NCBI RefSeq assembly: GCF_030285365.1
Contig: NZ_JASVDS010000003.1
Coordinates: 248,001 to 312,000 of the forward strand
DNA: 64,000 bases
Source of the DNA: Roseateles subflavus
GTDB lineage: Bacteria; Pseudomonadota; Gammaproteobacteria; Burkholderiales; Burkholderiaceae_C
Direction: 5' to 3'
The number at the start of each line of letters is the position of its first letter. The first letter of the stretch is position 1. Positions 41,897-51,583 of the stretch are shown piece after piece. Below the pieces are notes generated by a model. The model worked only from the letters and a program-made list of their open reading frames with translations, ran no database searches and was not told the origin of the DNA. The translations under genes were made by a program, and so were the position numbers.

Positions 41897-42331
41897 ATGA
41901 ACAAGCAACCCTCCCAGCCAGGATCTGCGCGACGCCTACGCGGCATCGCCCTGATCGAGGCCCTGATCGGCATCCTGATCTTCGCCTTCGGCGTGCTCGG
42001 CCTGATGGGGCTGCAGGCGGCGATGACGAAGGCGCAGACGTCCGCCAAGGTGCGTGCCGATGCCGCCAACCTGGCCTCGGACCTCTTCGGCCTGATCCAG
42101 ACCGACATCCCCGGCAATCTGTCGAACTACGCCAACAAGGGCAGCACCAAACCCTGCGCGAGCTACGTCCGGTGCAGCGACTGGCTGGCCAAGGTCAGCA
42201 CGACGCTGCCGGCGGGGACCGCCGACATCACGGTGGACACCGGCACGGGCAAGGTCGATATCGAGATGAAGTGGCGGCAGGGGGCGGAATCCCCCGGCTC
42301 TTACAAATCCAGCATGGTGTGGCAGCAATGA
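41897..42331 (+). CDS. pilV: Minor pilin PilV
   Basis: Minor pilin of 144 residues. Leader up to RRLRG, mature start IALIEALIGILIFAFGVLGLMGLQA, the distinctive PilV helix. ATG 41897 is preferred over the GTG at 41891 because the GGAG site is then about six bases away. Overlaps pilW by ATGA. Confidence 0.92.
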   Translation: MNKQPSQPGSARRLRGIALIEALIGILIFAFGVLGLMGLQAAMTKAQTSAKVRADAANLASDLFGLIQTDIPGNLSNYANKGSTKPCASYVRCSDWLAKVSTTLPAGTADITVDTGTGKVDIEMKWRQGAESPGSYKSSMVWQQ

Positions 42332-43530
42332 GGTCCAATCTTCCTCGCCGCTCCCCGCGGCAACGTGGCTTCTCGCTGGTCGAGCTGATGGTCGGCATCG
42401 GTGTCGGCCTGCTCTCGACGGTGGTCATCGCCACCATCCTGTCCAATTCGGAACGGCAGAAGCGCGCGAGCAGCTCGGGCAATGACGCCCAGATCGCCGG
42501 CTCGCTGGCGCTCAACGAGCTCGACCGGTCCATCAAGGATGCCGGCTACGGCCTCACCACGGACATGGGCGCCATGGGCTGCACGCTGCAGGCCCGCTAC
42601 GACGCCGGCACGGCCCTGGCCTCCGCGCCTGCCAACCTGCGCCCCGTGCTGATCACGCCGGACAAGGACGGCAAGCCCAGCATCATCACGCTGATGCGCA
42701 GCACCGCGCCGGGCTTCTCCCTGCCGGCCAAGGTCAAGTCGCCGCTGTTCGATCCGGGCGTCGCCTCCGGATCGCCCAAGACCACGCTGGTGCTCTCGTC
42801 GACGCTCGGCATCGCCCAGAACGATCTGCTGGCCGTCGTGACCCCGCCCGATGATCCGACCACCAAGGTGGGCGCCTGCACCGTGTTCCAGGCGTCCTCG
42901 CTGGGCGCCAATCTGCGGGACGTCCAGCGCGTCGCGGACACCCCCTGGAACGGCACGGGCGACCTGGCGGCCGCGACGTCCGACCAGTACGTCATCAACC
43001 TCGGTGCGCTGGAGGTCCAGACCTACACCGTGGAGCCGCAGCTCAATTCCAAGGGCGTCGCCACCTCGCAATACCAGCTGACCCTCACCCGCTACATCAT
43101 GCGGGACCGGGCCTCGACCACCCAGGTGATCCAGACGGGGGTGGTGGACCTCAAGGCCTTCTACGGCCGCGACACCGATGGCGACGGCATCGTGGACCTC
43201 TACGACACCACCACGCCCACGACGGCCCAGGGCTGGTCCCAGGTCCGCTCGGTCCGGCTGGCTGTGCTGGCCCGCAGCGAGCAGTTCGAGAAGGACGAGG
43301 TCACCGCCAGCGAGCCCCTGTGGAACGTGGGCTCGGCCGTCAAGGTGGCCGGCAGCATCGACTGCGGCAGCAGCAAGTGCATCAAGATGAACCCCAAGGC
43401 CGGCGACGACAGTTGGAAGCACTACCGCTACAAGCTGTTCGACCTGATCTCACCGCTGCGCAACCAGCTGTGGCGTTCGGACATGGTCGTGCCTGAGCCG
43501 GCCTCGGCCCCTGCAAGCGCAGCCCCCTGA
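42328..43530 (+). CDS. pilW: Minor pilin PilW
   Basis: Large minor pilin of 400 residues. Leader MRSNLPRRSPRQRG is followed by FSLVELMVGIGVGLLSTVVIATIL with Glu5. The body shows LNELDRSIKDAGYGLTT and, near the C-terminus, VRLAVLARSEQFEK, both PilW traits. An acidic stretch DTDGDGIVDLYD could be a calcium loop. Coupled to pilV. Confidence 0.92.
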   Translation: MRSNLPRRSPRQRGFSLVELMVGIGVGLLSTVVIATILSNSERQKRASSSGNDAQIAGSLALNELDRSIKDAGYGLTTDMGAMGCTLQARYDAGTALASAPANLRPVLITPDKDGKPSIITLMRSTAPGFSLPAKVKSPLFDPGVASGSPKTTLVLSSTLGIAQNDLLAVVTPPDDPTTKVGACTVFQASSLGANLRDVQRVADTPWNGTGDLAAATSDQYVINLGALEVQTYTVEPQLNSKGVATSQYQLTLTRYIMRDRASTTQVIQTGVVDLKAFYGRDTDGDGIVDLYDTTTPTTAQGWSQVRSVRLAVLARSEQFEKDEVTASEPLWNVGSAVKVAGSIDCGSSKCIKMNPKAGDDSWKHYRYKLFDLISPLRNQLWRSDMVVPEPASAPASAAP

Positions 43531-43544
43531 AGAGACGTCTGACC

Positions 43545-44213
43545 ATGAACACTCGTCCCCTCTCGCGCGGCACCCGGCCGCACCCCTCCGCCCGCCCGCA
43601 GCGTGGCGCCTCCATGCTCTTCGCGCTGATCGCGCTCGTCGTGCTGACCCTCGGCGGCGTGGCCCTGGTCCGCTCGATCGACACCGGCCTGCTGACGCTG
43701 GGCAACCTCGGCTTCCGGCGGGATGCCCTGTCCATGACGTCCGTCGCCACGGAGGACGCGATCACCTGGCTGATGGCCCGTGCCCCGGCGGAGCTGCGCT
43801 CGGACAGCGAGGACAACGGCTACTACGCGACCGCCGTCGCCAACCTTGCGCCCATGGACACCACCACGAGCGATGCCCACCCGGTGTCCCTCGTGAACTG
43901 GAAGGATGACGAATGCGGGAAGGCCAGCGTCTCCGCGACGCGGCTGTGCCTGACGCCGGTCACCAAGAAGGTGGGAGATGCCACGGTGTCCTATGTGGTC
44001 ACGCGCCTTTGCAACGTGACCGGCGCCGGCGGCAGCAGCCGCCCCTGCGTGGTGCCGCTGAGGGCCAGCTCGGCCCTGTCCATGGACCGGGGCGTCTATG
44101 GATCCCTCGGCAAGATCGATGTCCCGACCGCCGCCACCTTCTACCGCGTGATCGCCCGTGTCGAGGGCACCCGGGGTTCCGTGGCCTATACCGAAACACT
44201 GGTGCATTTCTGA
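43545..44213 (+). CDS. pilX: Minor pilin PilX
   Basis: A 222-residue prepilin-like protein. After RPQRG the mature helix reads ASMLFALIALVVLTLGGVALVRSID; position 5 is Phe rather than Glu, as is usual for PilX. Four or more cysteines in the body may form disulfides. It lies between pilW and pilY1, its normal place. Confidence 0.9.
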   Translation: MNTRPLSRGTRPHPSARPQRGASMLFALIALVVLTLGGVALVRSIDTGLLTLGNLGFRRDALSMTSVATEDAITWLMARAPAELRSDSEDNGYYATAVANLAPMDTTTSDAHPVSLVNWKDDECGKASVSATRLCLTPVTKKVGDATVSYVVTRLCNVTGAGGSSRPCVVPLRASSALSMDRGVYGSLGKIDVPTAATFYRVIARVEGTRGSVAYTETLVHF

Positions 44214-44250
44214 GTCTCGTCGCTTCCGACGTCTCTGAATGGAGTCTCCT

Positions 44251-47200
44251 ATGAACGCTCGTTCCTCTCGTCAGCCGGTCCTTGTGGGCGGCCTTGCGCT
44301 GTCGATCCTGCTGGCCCCCACCGCCATGGCAGCCAGCACCGATCTGGCCTCCGTGCCGCTGTGGGCCAATCTGCAGTCGACGGTGAAGCCGAACATCCTC
44401 TTCACGCTGGACGACTCCGGCAGCATGGCCGACGACGTGCTGCCCGACGACGCCAACTTCGTGATGCGGTCGGTGTATTCCTCGCGCACCGACACGATCA
44501 CCTATGCGCAGTTCGGTGGCCTGACCTCGCAGTGCAACGGCATTGCCTACAACCCCGCCACGACCTACCAGCGGCGCCTGGACTACAAGGGCGACGAGAT
44601 CGACGCCGGCAAGCCGACGGCCTCCGACATCCTCAGCCTGCTCGAGACCACGGACGCCTCGCAGCTGACGACCTGGCCGCAATGGCTCAAGGCCATCGAC
44701 ACCGCCTCCGTGGCCGCCTCGGGCACCTTGACGGTGGTGGTGAACTCCTCGGCGGTCGGCCCGTCGACCTACTCCGAGAACATGCCCGTGACGATCTTCG
44801 ACTGGAACCGCAAGGGGCGGTACATGGTCGGGATCGTCAAGACCTGGGACTCGGCGACCCTCAAGCTGACCGTCGAGCTCAAGCATGCGCGTGACATCGG
44901 CGCCTACGGGGCGCCGGTGGTCGCGATCGGCACGCCGACGGAACAGCTGTACTACACGTACAACGCCAAGGGGCCCCTCACGCCCGACTGGGCGCCGGAG
45001 ATGAGCTACTCCTATCCCACGGCGGGGGTGGACAAGACGCAGCCCTTCTACAAGCAGTGTGCCTCCTCGATCCTGTCGGGTTCGGTGGGCTTCAACTACT
45101 TCACGCCGCAGATCATGACGCCGTCGAACCCCCAGGCGGCGAACTACTGGCTGTGGAAGAAGCTGTACGGCACCCGCATGAAGGCCATGCAGACGATGAT
45201 GAGCCGTGCCTTCCGGGTGCTGGACACGCGGCATCGCGTGGGCTTCACCACCATCTCCAACAAGGGGGTGGCGGACGCGGACGACATGCTGCAGGTCCGG
45301 GACTTCAATGACAAGCAGAAGGAAGCCTTCTACACGGCGCTCTTCGCGGCCTCCCCGGGCGGCAACACCCCGCTGCGTGGCGCACTGCAGAAGGCGGGGC
45401 GGTACTTCGCCAAGAAGATGCCGGATCAGGAATACGACCCGATGCAGTACTCCTGCCAGAAGAACTTCCTGATCCTGTCGACCGACGGCTACTGGAACAC
45501 CTACGACGAGGCCGCCGACTACGGCCCCTACACCATCGATGGCAAGGCTAACGTCGGCAACCAGGATGGGCTGGGGACCATGCGCCCGATGTTCGAGGGC
45601 GGATCCAAGGTCGATACCTTCAGGTACACCTGGACCTCCACCAAGACCTGGCAGCGCAACACGACCGGGCCCATCACGGCCAAGGACGTCTGGGCAGCCA
45701 CCGGGCCCGCCAAGAAGGAGTCGTATGTCTTCGGAACCGATTCGAAGGTCTGCACGACGAAGCCCTACACCTACCTGATCACGAAGACCAGCACCGGCAC
45801 CGGGAACTATTCGCTGACGCGGACCTACACCAGCAAGACGGTCTATGAGAACGTCAAGCAGGTGACCAGCTACGACCGCACGGACACCCTGACCACGTCG
45901 GGAGCGGATGTCGCCGATCCCAAGAACGCCGTCAAGGGAACGGTGAACAATCTGGGAACTGGCGCGGTGACGGTCGTGGGCACGGCCTCCCCGGACACCT
46001 ACGTCTACAGCGACTCGACCGGCGCGGTCACCGCGACCGGGACCTGGACGGTGCCCGTGTCCAGCCCCGCTGTCTGCACCTCGCTGAAGGCGGCGCCCGC
46101 CGATGTCCTGTCGGTGAACGGCCCGCCCACCTCGGTCACGGGACCGTCGTCGTCCGGCTCGAAGAACCTGGGTTCCGGCACGACCTCCGTCGCGGTGGCT
46201 GGGACGGAGTCCACGACGCTGTCGGCCGAGACGCTGGCGAGCAAGAGCTCCAACATCACGGGCGCCACGAGCGACACCCTGGCCGACCTGGCCATGTACT
46301 ACTACAAGACCGATCTGCGGACGACGGATCTCGACAACTGCACCGGCGCGCTGGACAAGGACGTCTGCGAGAACAATGTGCCGGTCAAGGCCGGGGACAA
46401 GTACGACAACGCGACCCATCAGCACCTGATCACCTACACCATCGGTCTGGGCAACCCGGGCACGCTGCGCTACAACCCGAACTACAAGTCCACGACCCCT
46501 TCCGCGCCGGACGATTACTTCCGCATCGGCGATGACTTCCAGGGGCGCCTGCGCAACGGTCGCGACTGGTCGAACCCGTCCGGTGGCGGCGCGACCCGCA
46601 TCGATGACATGTGGCACGCGGCGGTCAACGGCCGAGGCAACTACTACAGCGCGAGCAACGTCCGCACGCTGGAAGAGGGCCTGAACAGCGCGCTGCTGTC
46701 CATCGACGCAGACACCGGCACCTCGGCCGCGGCGGCGACCAGTACGCTGCAGCCGGTGGAAGGCGATGACGGCATCTACATCTCGCAGTTCACCTCGCCC
46801 TACTGGACGGGCGACCTGCGCAAGTACCGCTTCAACGAGGACGGCACCGTGACGACGAAGTCCGTGCCTGCCGGCGGCTCGGAGGCGGTGGACAACGCCG
46901 TCTGGAGCGCCGCTGCCAAGCTGACCGGTACCACGGCGCGCAAGATCTACTTCTTCCGTCCGACGACCGACGCCAAGGGCACGCTGGTGGAGTTCGACGC
47001 CAGCCAGATGGATGGCACGAGCGAACTGCCCCTGTTCTCCAAGGTGTGCGACAAGCCGTCCGCCGACCGCCTCTTCCAGTGCCGGGATGCCGACGCCACC
47101 ACGCTGGCCTCGCTGAATTCGGGCAGCACCATGGTCAGCTACCTGCGAGGCCAGGAGAAGCCGGGCTACCGCTCCCGCTCCGTCGTGCTGGGTGACCTGG

Positions 47201-48657
47201 TGAACTCGGCCCCGGTCTTCGTGGGCCCGCCGAAGTTCAAGTACACCGAGAACGGCTATGCCGCGTGGGCGTCCAACACCCTGCGCACCAGCCGCCCGCG
47301 CCTGCTGCTGGTGGGGGGCAATGACGGCATGCTGCATGCCTTCAAGGACAACGACCCGGCCGACAAGACCGACACCAGTGGCGGCACCGAGCTGTGGGCC
47401 TACGTGCCCCGCCTGGTCATGGACAAGATGTACAAGCTGGCGGACACGCAATACAACAGCAAGCATCAGTTCTACGTCGACGGCTCGCCGGTGGTGGCGG
47501 ACATCTATGACGCCAGTGGCGCCGGGACGTGGCGCACCATCGTGGTGGGCGGCCTCAATGCCGGCGGCCGTGGCTTCTACGCCCTGGATGTGACGAATCC
47601 GGCCAGCCCGGTGGCCCTGTGGGAATTCGGCCCGAACAACCTGCCGGCCGGGCAGGAAGGACGCATGGGTTACAGCTACGGCACGCCGGTCGTGACCAAG
47701 GCCAAGGACGGCACCTGGATCGTGGCCCTGACCTCGGGCTACAACAACCCGGACGGTGGTGGCTATGTGTTCATCGTCAACGCGTTGACGGGCCAGCTGA
47801 TCAAGACCCTGAGCACCAACGTGGGTGACAGCAGCAACCCGTCCGGCCTGGCCAAGCTCAATGCCTGGATCGAGTCGGTCGAGGAGAACCGTGCCCTTCG
47901 CTTCTACGGCGGCGACCTCACCGGGCGTCTGTACCGCTTCGACTTCGACAGCCGCCTGGGTCTCAGCACGGATGTGGTGGAGCTTGCCCGCTTCCAGGTG
48001 GGCTCGGTGGACCAGTCCATCACCACGGCGCCGATGCTGGCCGAGTTCACGGCCAACGGGGCCAAGCGCCGGGTCGTGTATGTGGGCACCGGGCGCTTCC
48101 TCGGGACGTCCGACGTCTCGACCACGACCGTGCAGTCGATCTACGGCATCCTGGACGAGCTGAAGGTCGATGGCCTCGGCAAGGTCCGGACGGCCGATGT
48201 GCTGGTGCAGCAGCCGGTGGATACCACCAGCACGCCGCGTGGGGTGGGCAGCAAGGAGACCGCGGTGGACTGGTCCAAGAAGAAGGGCTGGTACGCCGAC
48301 CTGCCGACGGAGCGCGAGCGCGTGAACGTGGATCCGATGCTGGTCGCCAACACGCTGGTGGTCGTGGGCAACGTGCCGTCGAGCTCGCTGTCGTCCGACT
48401 GCCAGAAGCCGGGTGACAACCAGTCGTGGCTGTACTCCTTCAACATCATGACCGGCAACGGGAATGCCGTGGGCCTGGGCAGCATGGTGGCCGGTCTGGG
48501 GGCCATCCAGACGCCGGTCAAGAAGGACGGCTCCGGCGGTGGCGACATCGTGGGCGTGGTGACCGACACGAAGGGTCGCGTGATCAGCCCGGCCATCACG
48601 CCGCTGACCAGCTCTGGCGAACCGGCCCGCCGCTCGACGTGGCGAGAGCTTCGCTGA
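44251..48657 (+). CDS. pilY1: Type IV pilus tip-associated protein PilY1
   Basis: Large exported protein (1468 residues) that caps the pilus with the minor pilins and can act as adhesin or mechanosensor. Signal peptide ends TAMAAS. A von Willebrand A-like region with a MIDAS-type DDSGSM (Asp54-Ser58) opens the protein. The C-terminal beta-propeller includes LLLVGGNDGMLHAF, GTPVVTKAKDG and FYGGDLTGRLYRFD. The calcium loop that usually precedes the last motif is degenerate here (around residues 1208-1216). A Thr/Ser-rich, low-complexity region lies at about 480-680. GGAG site before ATG 44251. Confidence 0.94.
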   Translation: MNARSSRQPVLVGGLALSILLAPTAMAASTDLASVPLWANLQSTVKPNILFTLDDSGSMADDVLPDDANFVMRSVYSSRTDTITYAQFGGLTSQCNGIAYNPATTYQRRLDYKGDEIDAGKPTASDILSLLETTDASQLTTWPQWLKAIDTASVAASGTLTVVVNSSAVGPSTYSENMPVTIFDWNRKGRYMVGIVKTWDSATLKLTVELKHARDIGAYGAPVVAIGTPTEQLYYTYNAKGPLTPDWAPEMSYSYPTAGVDKTQPFYKQCASSILSGSVGFNYFTPQIMTPSNPQAANYWLWKKLYGTRMKAMQTMMSRAFRVLDTRHRVGFTTISNKGVADADDMLQVRDFNDKQKEAFYTALFAASPGGNTPLRGALQKAGRYFAKKMPDQEYDPMQYSCQKNFLILSTDGYWNTYDEAADYGPYTIDGKANVGNQDGLGTMRPMFEGGSKVDTFRYTWTSTKTWQRNTTGPITAKDVWAATGPAKKESYVFGTDSKVCTTKPYTYLITKTSTGTGNYSLTRTYTSKTVYENVKQVTSYDRTDTLTTSGADVADPKNAVKGTVNNLGTGAVTVVGTASPDTYVYSDSTGAVTATGTWTVPVSSPAVCTSLKAAPADVLSVNGPPTSVTGPSSSGSKNLGSGTTSVAVAGTESTTLSAETLASKSSNITGATSDTLADLAMYYYKTDLRTTDLDNCTGALDKDVCENNVPVKAGDKYDNATHQHLITYTIGLGNPGTLRYNPNYKSTTPSAPDDYFRIGDDFQGRLRNGRDWSNPSGGGATRIDDMWHAAVNGRGNYYSASNVRTLEEGLNSALLSIDADTGTSAAAATSTLQPVEGDDGIYISQFTSPYWTGDLRKYRFNEDGTVTTKSVPAGGSEAVDNAVWSAAAKLTGTTARKIYFFRPTTDAKGTLVEFDASQMDGTSELPLFSKVCDKPSADRLFQCRDADATTLASLNSGSTMVSYLRGQEKPGYRSRSVVLGDLVNSAPVFVGPPKFKYTENGYAAWASNTLRTSRPRLLLVGGNDGMLHAFKDNDPADKTDTSGGTELWAYVPRLVMDKMYKLADTQYNSKHQFYVDGSPVVADIYDASGAGTWRTIVVGGLNAGGRGFYALDVTNPASPVALWEFGPNNLPAGQEGRMGYSYGTPVVTKAKDGTWIVALTSGYNNPDGGGYVFIVNALTGQLIKTLSTNVGDSSNPSGLAKLNAWIESVEENRALRFYGGDLTGRLYRFDFDSRLGLSTDVVELARFQVGSVDQSITTAPMLAEFTANGAKRRVVYVGTGRFLGTSDVSTTTVQSIYGILDELKVDGLGKVRTADVLVQQPVDTTSTPRGVGSKETAVDWSKKKGWYADLPTERERVNVDPMLVANTLVVVGNVPSSSLSSDCQKPGDNQSWLYSFNIMTGNGNAVGLGSMVAGLGAIQTPVKKDGSGGGDIVGVVTDTKGRVISPAITPLTSSGEPARRSTWRELR

Positions 48658-48679
48658 AGCCGGACCGGAGCAGGGGGGC

Positions 48680-49372
48680 ATGAGTCCCCGGCCCGCGCGC
48701 CCCCCCCTGTACGCAGTGGTGGGGGCGCTGCTGCTTCATGGCGGCCTCGTCGTGGGCTCGCTGGCCGCCGGCACGGGGGCACCGCCCTCGGCCGCACGCC
48801 GGCCGCCGGCCGTTCTCATCGTGCCGCAGCGGCTGCCGCCCGACAGCCCGCGGGCCCTCACGGCCGTCGAGACCGACGCGCCGGCGCCCGACGTCCAGCC
48901 GGATCGCCCGCCGTTGTCGCCGGCCGTCCGGGTGCTCGCGCCACCCGAGGAGGAGATCAGCCCCGAACAGCAGGCGTTGGAGGCCCAGCTGGCGCGGGAC
49001 GCCGCCGCCACGAACGCCAGCCTGGAGGCGGTGAGCCGCATGTGGGCGGAGTACCTGCCCGCCAGCGAGCTCACCGTCCGCCCCCAGATCCGGGAGCTCT
49101 TCCAGCTGCCGTGGCCCGAGGGGTCGGAGTTGCTGGTGGGCCAGGTCTTCCGGGGGCGCTTCAAGATCTATGTCGACGAGCTCGGGCAGGTCCGGCGGGT
49201 GGTGCCCGAGCGGGGCACCCTGCTCGAGGGCATGGAGCAGGTGGTGACGCAGACCTTCCTGCGCGCCCATTACGCCGCGGGCTGGCTCGGGGACCGCCAG
49301 GTCAAGGCCTGGGTCGAGATCGAAGTCGAATATGACGCCCGGGGGATGCTGACCACCCGTGTCCTGAACTGA
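48680..49372 (+). CDS. TonB-like membrane-anchored protein, unrecognised
   Basis: Not recognised with certainty. The 230-residue product has one N-terminal membrane segment (about 9-30), a Pro/Ala-rich periplasmic linker to about residue 95 and an alpha/beta C-terminal domain. That domain, RGRFKIYVDELGQVRRVVPERGTLLEGME then VTQTFLRAHYAAGWLGDRQVKAWVEIEVEYD, resembles the TonB C-terminal fold. No exbB/exbD genes are nearby. It starts 22 bases after pilY1 with a GGAG/GGGGGG site, so it may be cotranscribed with it; it ends 106 bases before mlaF. Confidence 0.6.
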   Translation: MSPRPARPPLYAVVGALLLHGGLVVGSLAAGTGAPPSAARRPPAVLIVPQRLPPDSPRALTAVETDAPAPDVQPDRPPLSPAVRVLAPPEEEISPEQQALEAQLARDAAATNASLEAVSRMWAEYLPASELTVRPQIRELFQLPWPEGSELLVGQVFRGRFKIYVDELGQVRRVVPERGTLLEGMEQVVTQTFLRAHYAAGWLGDRQVKAWVEIEVEYDARGMLTTRVLN

Positions 49373-49478
49373 GCACCCGGTTCGCGCGAGGCCATGGGGT
49401 GACCTCCGGAGGCAATTCCGTGTTTCCCCTATGATGTGGCCTCTTTTGTCTGGGCCGGTGCCCAGCCGCCCTTGGCCC

Positions 49479-50318
49479 ATGCCTGCCCAAAGACTACAGA
49501 CCCCAGATCAAGAAACGCCCCTGATCGAGCTGCGCGACGTGAGCTGCGGCTACGCCGGGCGCGCCATCCTGCAGGGTGTGAACCTGCAGCTCCGGCGCGG
49601 CTCGGTCCTGGCCTTGATCGGCACCTCCGGCGGCGGCAAGACAACGCTGCTGCGGGCCCTCAGCCGCCAGATCACGCCCATGGCCGGCCAGGCCCTGTTC
49701 GACGGCCAGGACATGGCCGGCCTGGACCAGGCGGGCCTGTTCGCCGTGCGTCGGCGCATGGGCATGCTGTTCCAGTTCGGCGCCCTGTTCACCGACCTCA
49801 ACGTCTTCGAGAACGTGGCCTTCCCCCTGCGCGAGCACACGAAGCTCCCCGAGTCGATGATCCGGGACCTCGTGCTGATGAAGCTCAACGCGGTCGGCCT
49901 GCGCGGCGCCCGCGACCTCATGCCCAGCGAGATCTCCGGCGGCATGGCGCGTCGCGTCGCCCTGGCGCGGGCGATCGCGCTGGACCCGGACCTGGTGCTG
50001 TACGACGAGCCCTTCGCGGGCCTGGACCCCATTTCGCTCGGCGTGACGGCACGCCTGATCCGTGACCTCAACGACGCCCTCGGGCTGACCAGCGTGATCG
50101 TCTCGCACGACCTGCATGAAACCTTTGCCATCGCCGACCATGTCGCGATGGTCGCCAACGGCCGCGTCGTGGCGCAGGGCACCCCCGAGGAGCTGCGGCA
50201 CAGCCAGGATCCGCTGGTGCAGCAGTTCGTCGGCGCGCAGCCGGACGGCCCCGTGCGCTTCCACCAGCCGGCCGTGCCGGTGCTGGAGGACTTCGGCGTG
50301 AGCGGGAGGTCCGCATGA
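49479..50318 (+). CDS. mlaF: Phospholipid transport ATP-binding protein MlaF
   Basis: ABC ATPase of the Mla system that moves phospholipids between inner and outer membranes. The 279 residues carry Walker A GTSGGGKT (48-55), Q-loop MLFQFGALF, signature EISGGMARR in place of LSGGQ, as is usual for MlaF, and Walker B LVLYDEPFAGLDP. ATG 49479 gives 15 residues before the conserved IELRDVS. A TATGAT element at 49430-49435 may be its -10. Overlaps mlaE by ATGA. Confidence 0.95.
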   Translation: MPAQRLQTPDQETPLIELRDVSCGYAGRAILQGVNLQLRRGSVLALIGTSGGGKTTLLRALSRQITPMAGQALFDGQDMAGLDQAGLFAVRRRMGMLFQFGALFTDLNVFENVAFPLREHTKLPESMIRDLVLMKLNAVGLRGARDLMPSEISGGMARRVALARAIALDPDLVLYDEPFAGLDPISLGVTARLIRDLNDALGLTSVIVSHDLHETFAIADHVAMVANGRVVAQGTPEELRHSQDPLVQQFVGAQPDGPVRFHQPAVPVLEDFGVSGRSA

Positions 50319-51094
50319 CCCGACTGCCCGTGCACATCGGCCTTGCGCTGCGCAGCAAGCTGGCCCAGATCGGCCAGGCCGCCCGTCTGTTCCTGCAACT
50401 GCTGCGCGCCAGCCCGCGGGCGCTGCTGCGCTTCTCGCTGATCCGCGAGCAGGTCTACTACCTGGGCAACCGCTCGCTGTCCATCATCGGGGTCTCCGGC
50501 CTGTTCGTGGGCTTCGTGCTGGCGCTGCAGGGCTACTACACGCTGCAGCGCTACGGTTCCGCCGAGGCCGTGGGCCTGCTTGTTGCCCTGAGTCTGGTGC
50601 GCGAGCTGGGACCCGTCGTGAGCGCGCTGCTGTTCGCCGGGCGTGCCGGCACGTCCCTCACCGCCGAGATCGGCCTGATGAAGGCCGGCGAGCAGCTGAC
50701 GGCCATGGAGATGATGGCCGTCGACCCGGTCACGCGTGTCCTGGCACCCCGCTTCTGGGCGGGCTGCATCGCCATGCCCCTGCTGGCGGCGGTGTTCTCG
50801 GCCGTGGGCGTCATCGGCGGCTGGCTGGTGGGCGTGGTGCTCATCGGCATCGACGCCGGCGCCTTCTGGTCCCAGATGCAGGGCGGGGTCGACGTCTTTG
50901 CCGATGTGGGCAATGGCGTCATCAAGAGTCTGGTCTTCGGCCTGACGGTGAGCTTCGTGGCCCTGCTCCAGGGCTACGGCTGCAAGCCGACGCCCGAAGG
51001 CGTTTCTTACGCCACGACCCGCACGGTCGTGGTTTCATCGCTGGCTGTCCTCGCACTGGATTTCGTGCTGACGGCCATGATGTTCTCGATTTGA
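50315..51094 (+). CDS. mlaE: Phospholipid transport permease MlaE
   Basis: Integral membrane permease of the MlaFEDB complex. Its 259 residues have the MlaE family features: LSIIGVSGLFVGFVLALQGY, LVRELGPVVSALLFAGRAGTSLTAEIG and EQLTAMEMMAVDP (coupling helix), with five or six membrane segments. Coupled to mlaF and 12 bases before mlaD. Confidence 0.96.
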   Translation: MTRLPVHIGLALRSKLAQIGQAARLFLQLLRASPRALLRFSLIREQVYYLGNRSLSIIGVSGLFVGFVLALQGYYTLQRYGSAEAVGLLVALSLVRELGPVVSALLFAGRAGTSLTAEIGLMKAGEQLTAMEMMAVDPVTRVLAPRFWAGCIAMPLLAAVFSAVGVIGGWLVGVVLIGIDAGAFWSQMQGGVDVFADVGNGVIKSLVFGLTVSFVALLQGYGCKPTPEGVSYATTRTVVVSSLAVLALDFVLTAMMFSI

Positions 51095-51106
51095 TGGGAG
51101 AAGAGG

Positions 51107-51583
51107 ATGCAAGCCTCTCGACATGATGTGTGGGTCGGTTCCTTCGTGCTGCTGGGTGCGGCGGCGCTGCTGTTCCTGGCGCTGAAGGCCGGCAATCTGC
51201 TGAGCCTGAACTTCGATGACACCTATACGGTGGTGGCCAAGTTCGACAACATCGGCGGCCTCAAGGCGCGCGCAGCGGTGAAGAGCGCCGGGGTGGTGAT
51301 CGGCCGCGTGGAGTCGATCAGCTTCGACGACAAGAGCTTCCAGGCTCGCGTGGTGCTCAAGCTCAACCAGGGCGTGGCCTTCCCCAAGGACAGCTCGGCC
51401 AAGATCCTGACGGCCGGCCTGCTGGGCGAGCAGTACATCGGCCTCGAGCCGGGCGCCGACGAAAAGAACCTGGTCGCGGGCGACGTCATCAAGCAGACGC
51501 AGTCCGCCGTGGTGCTGGAGAACCTCATCGGGCAGTTCCTCTACAACAAGGCTGCCGACACCGGCACGGGGGAGAAGAAGTGA
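51107..51583 (+). CDS. mlaD: MCE-family phospholipid transport protein MlaD
   Basis: Membrane-anchored MCE-domain protein that forms a hexameric ring above MlaE. The 158 residues show an N-terminal membrane segment (about 9-27) and the MCE domain (YTVVAKFDNIGGLKARAAVKSAGVVIGRV ... AKILTAGLLGEQYIGLEPG). AGAGGA site before ATG. The stop overlaps the mlaA GTG start. Confidence 0.96.
   Translation: MQASRHDVWVGSFVLLGAAALLFLALKAGNLLSLNFDDTYTVVAKFDNIGGLKARAAVKSAGVVIGRVESISFDDKSFQARVVLKLNQGVAFPKDSSAKILTAGLLGEQYIGLEPGADEKNLVAGDVIKQTQSAVVLENLIGQFLYNKAADTGTGEKK

Noticed and set aside
43999-48681. Open frame of about 1560 codons antisense to pilY1
   Set aside because: Shadow of a long high-GC gene. No plausible start signal, and its composition is typical of antisense translation.
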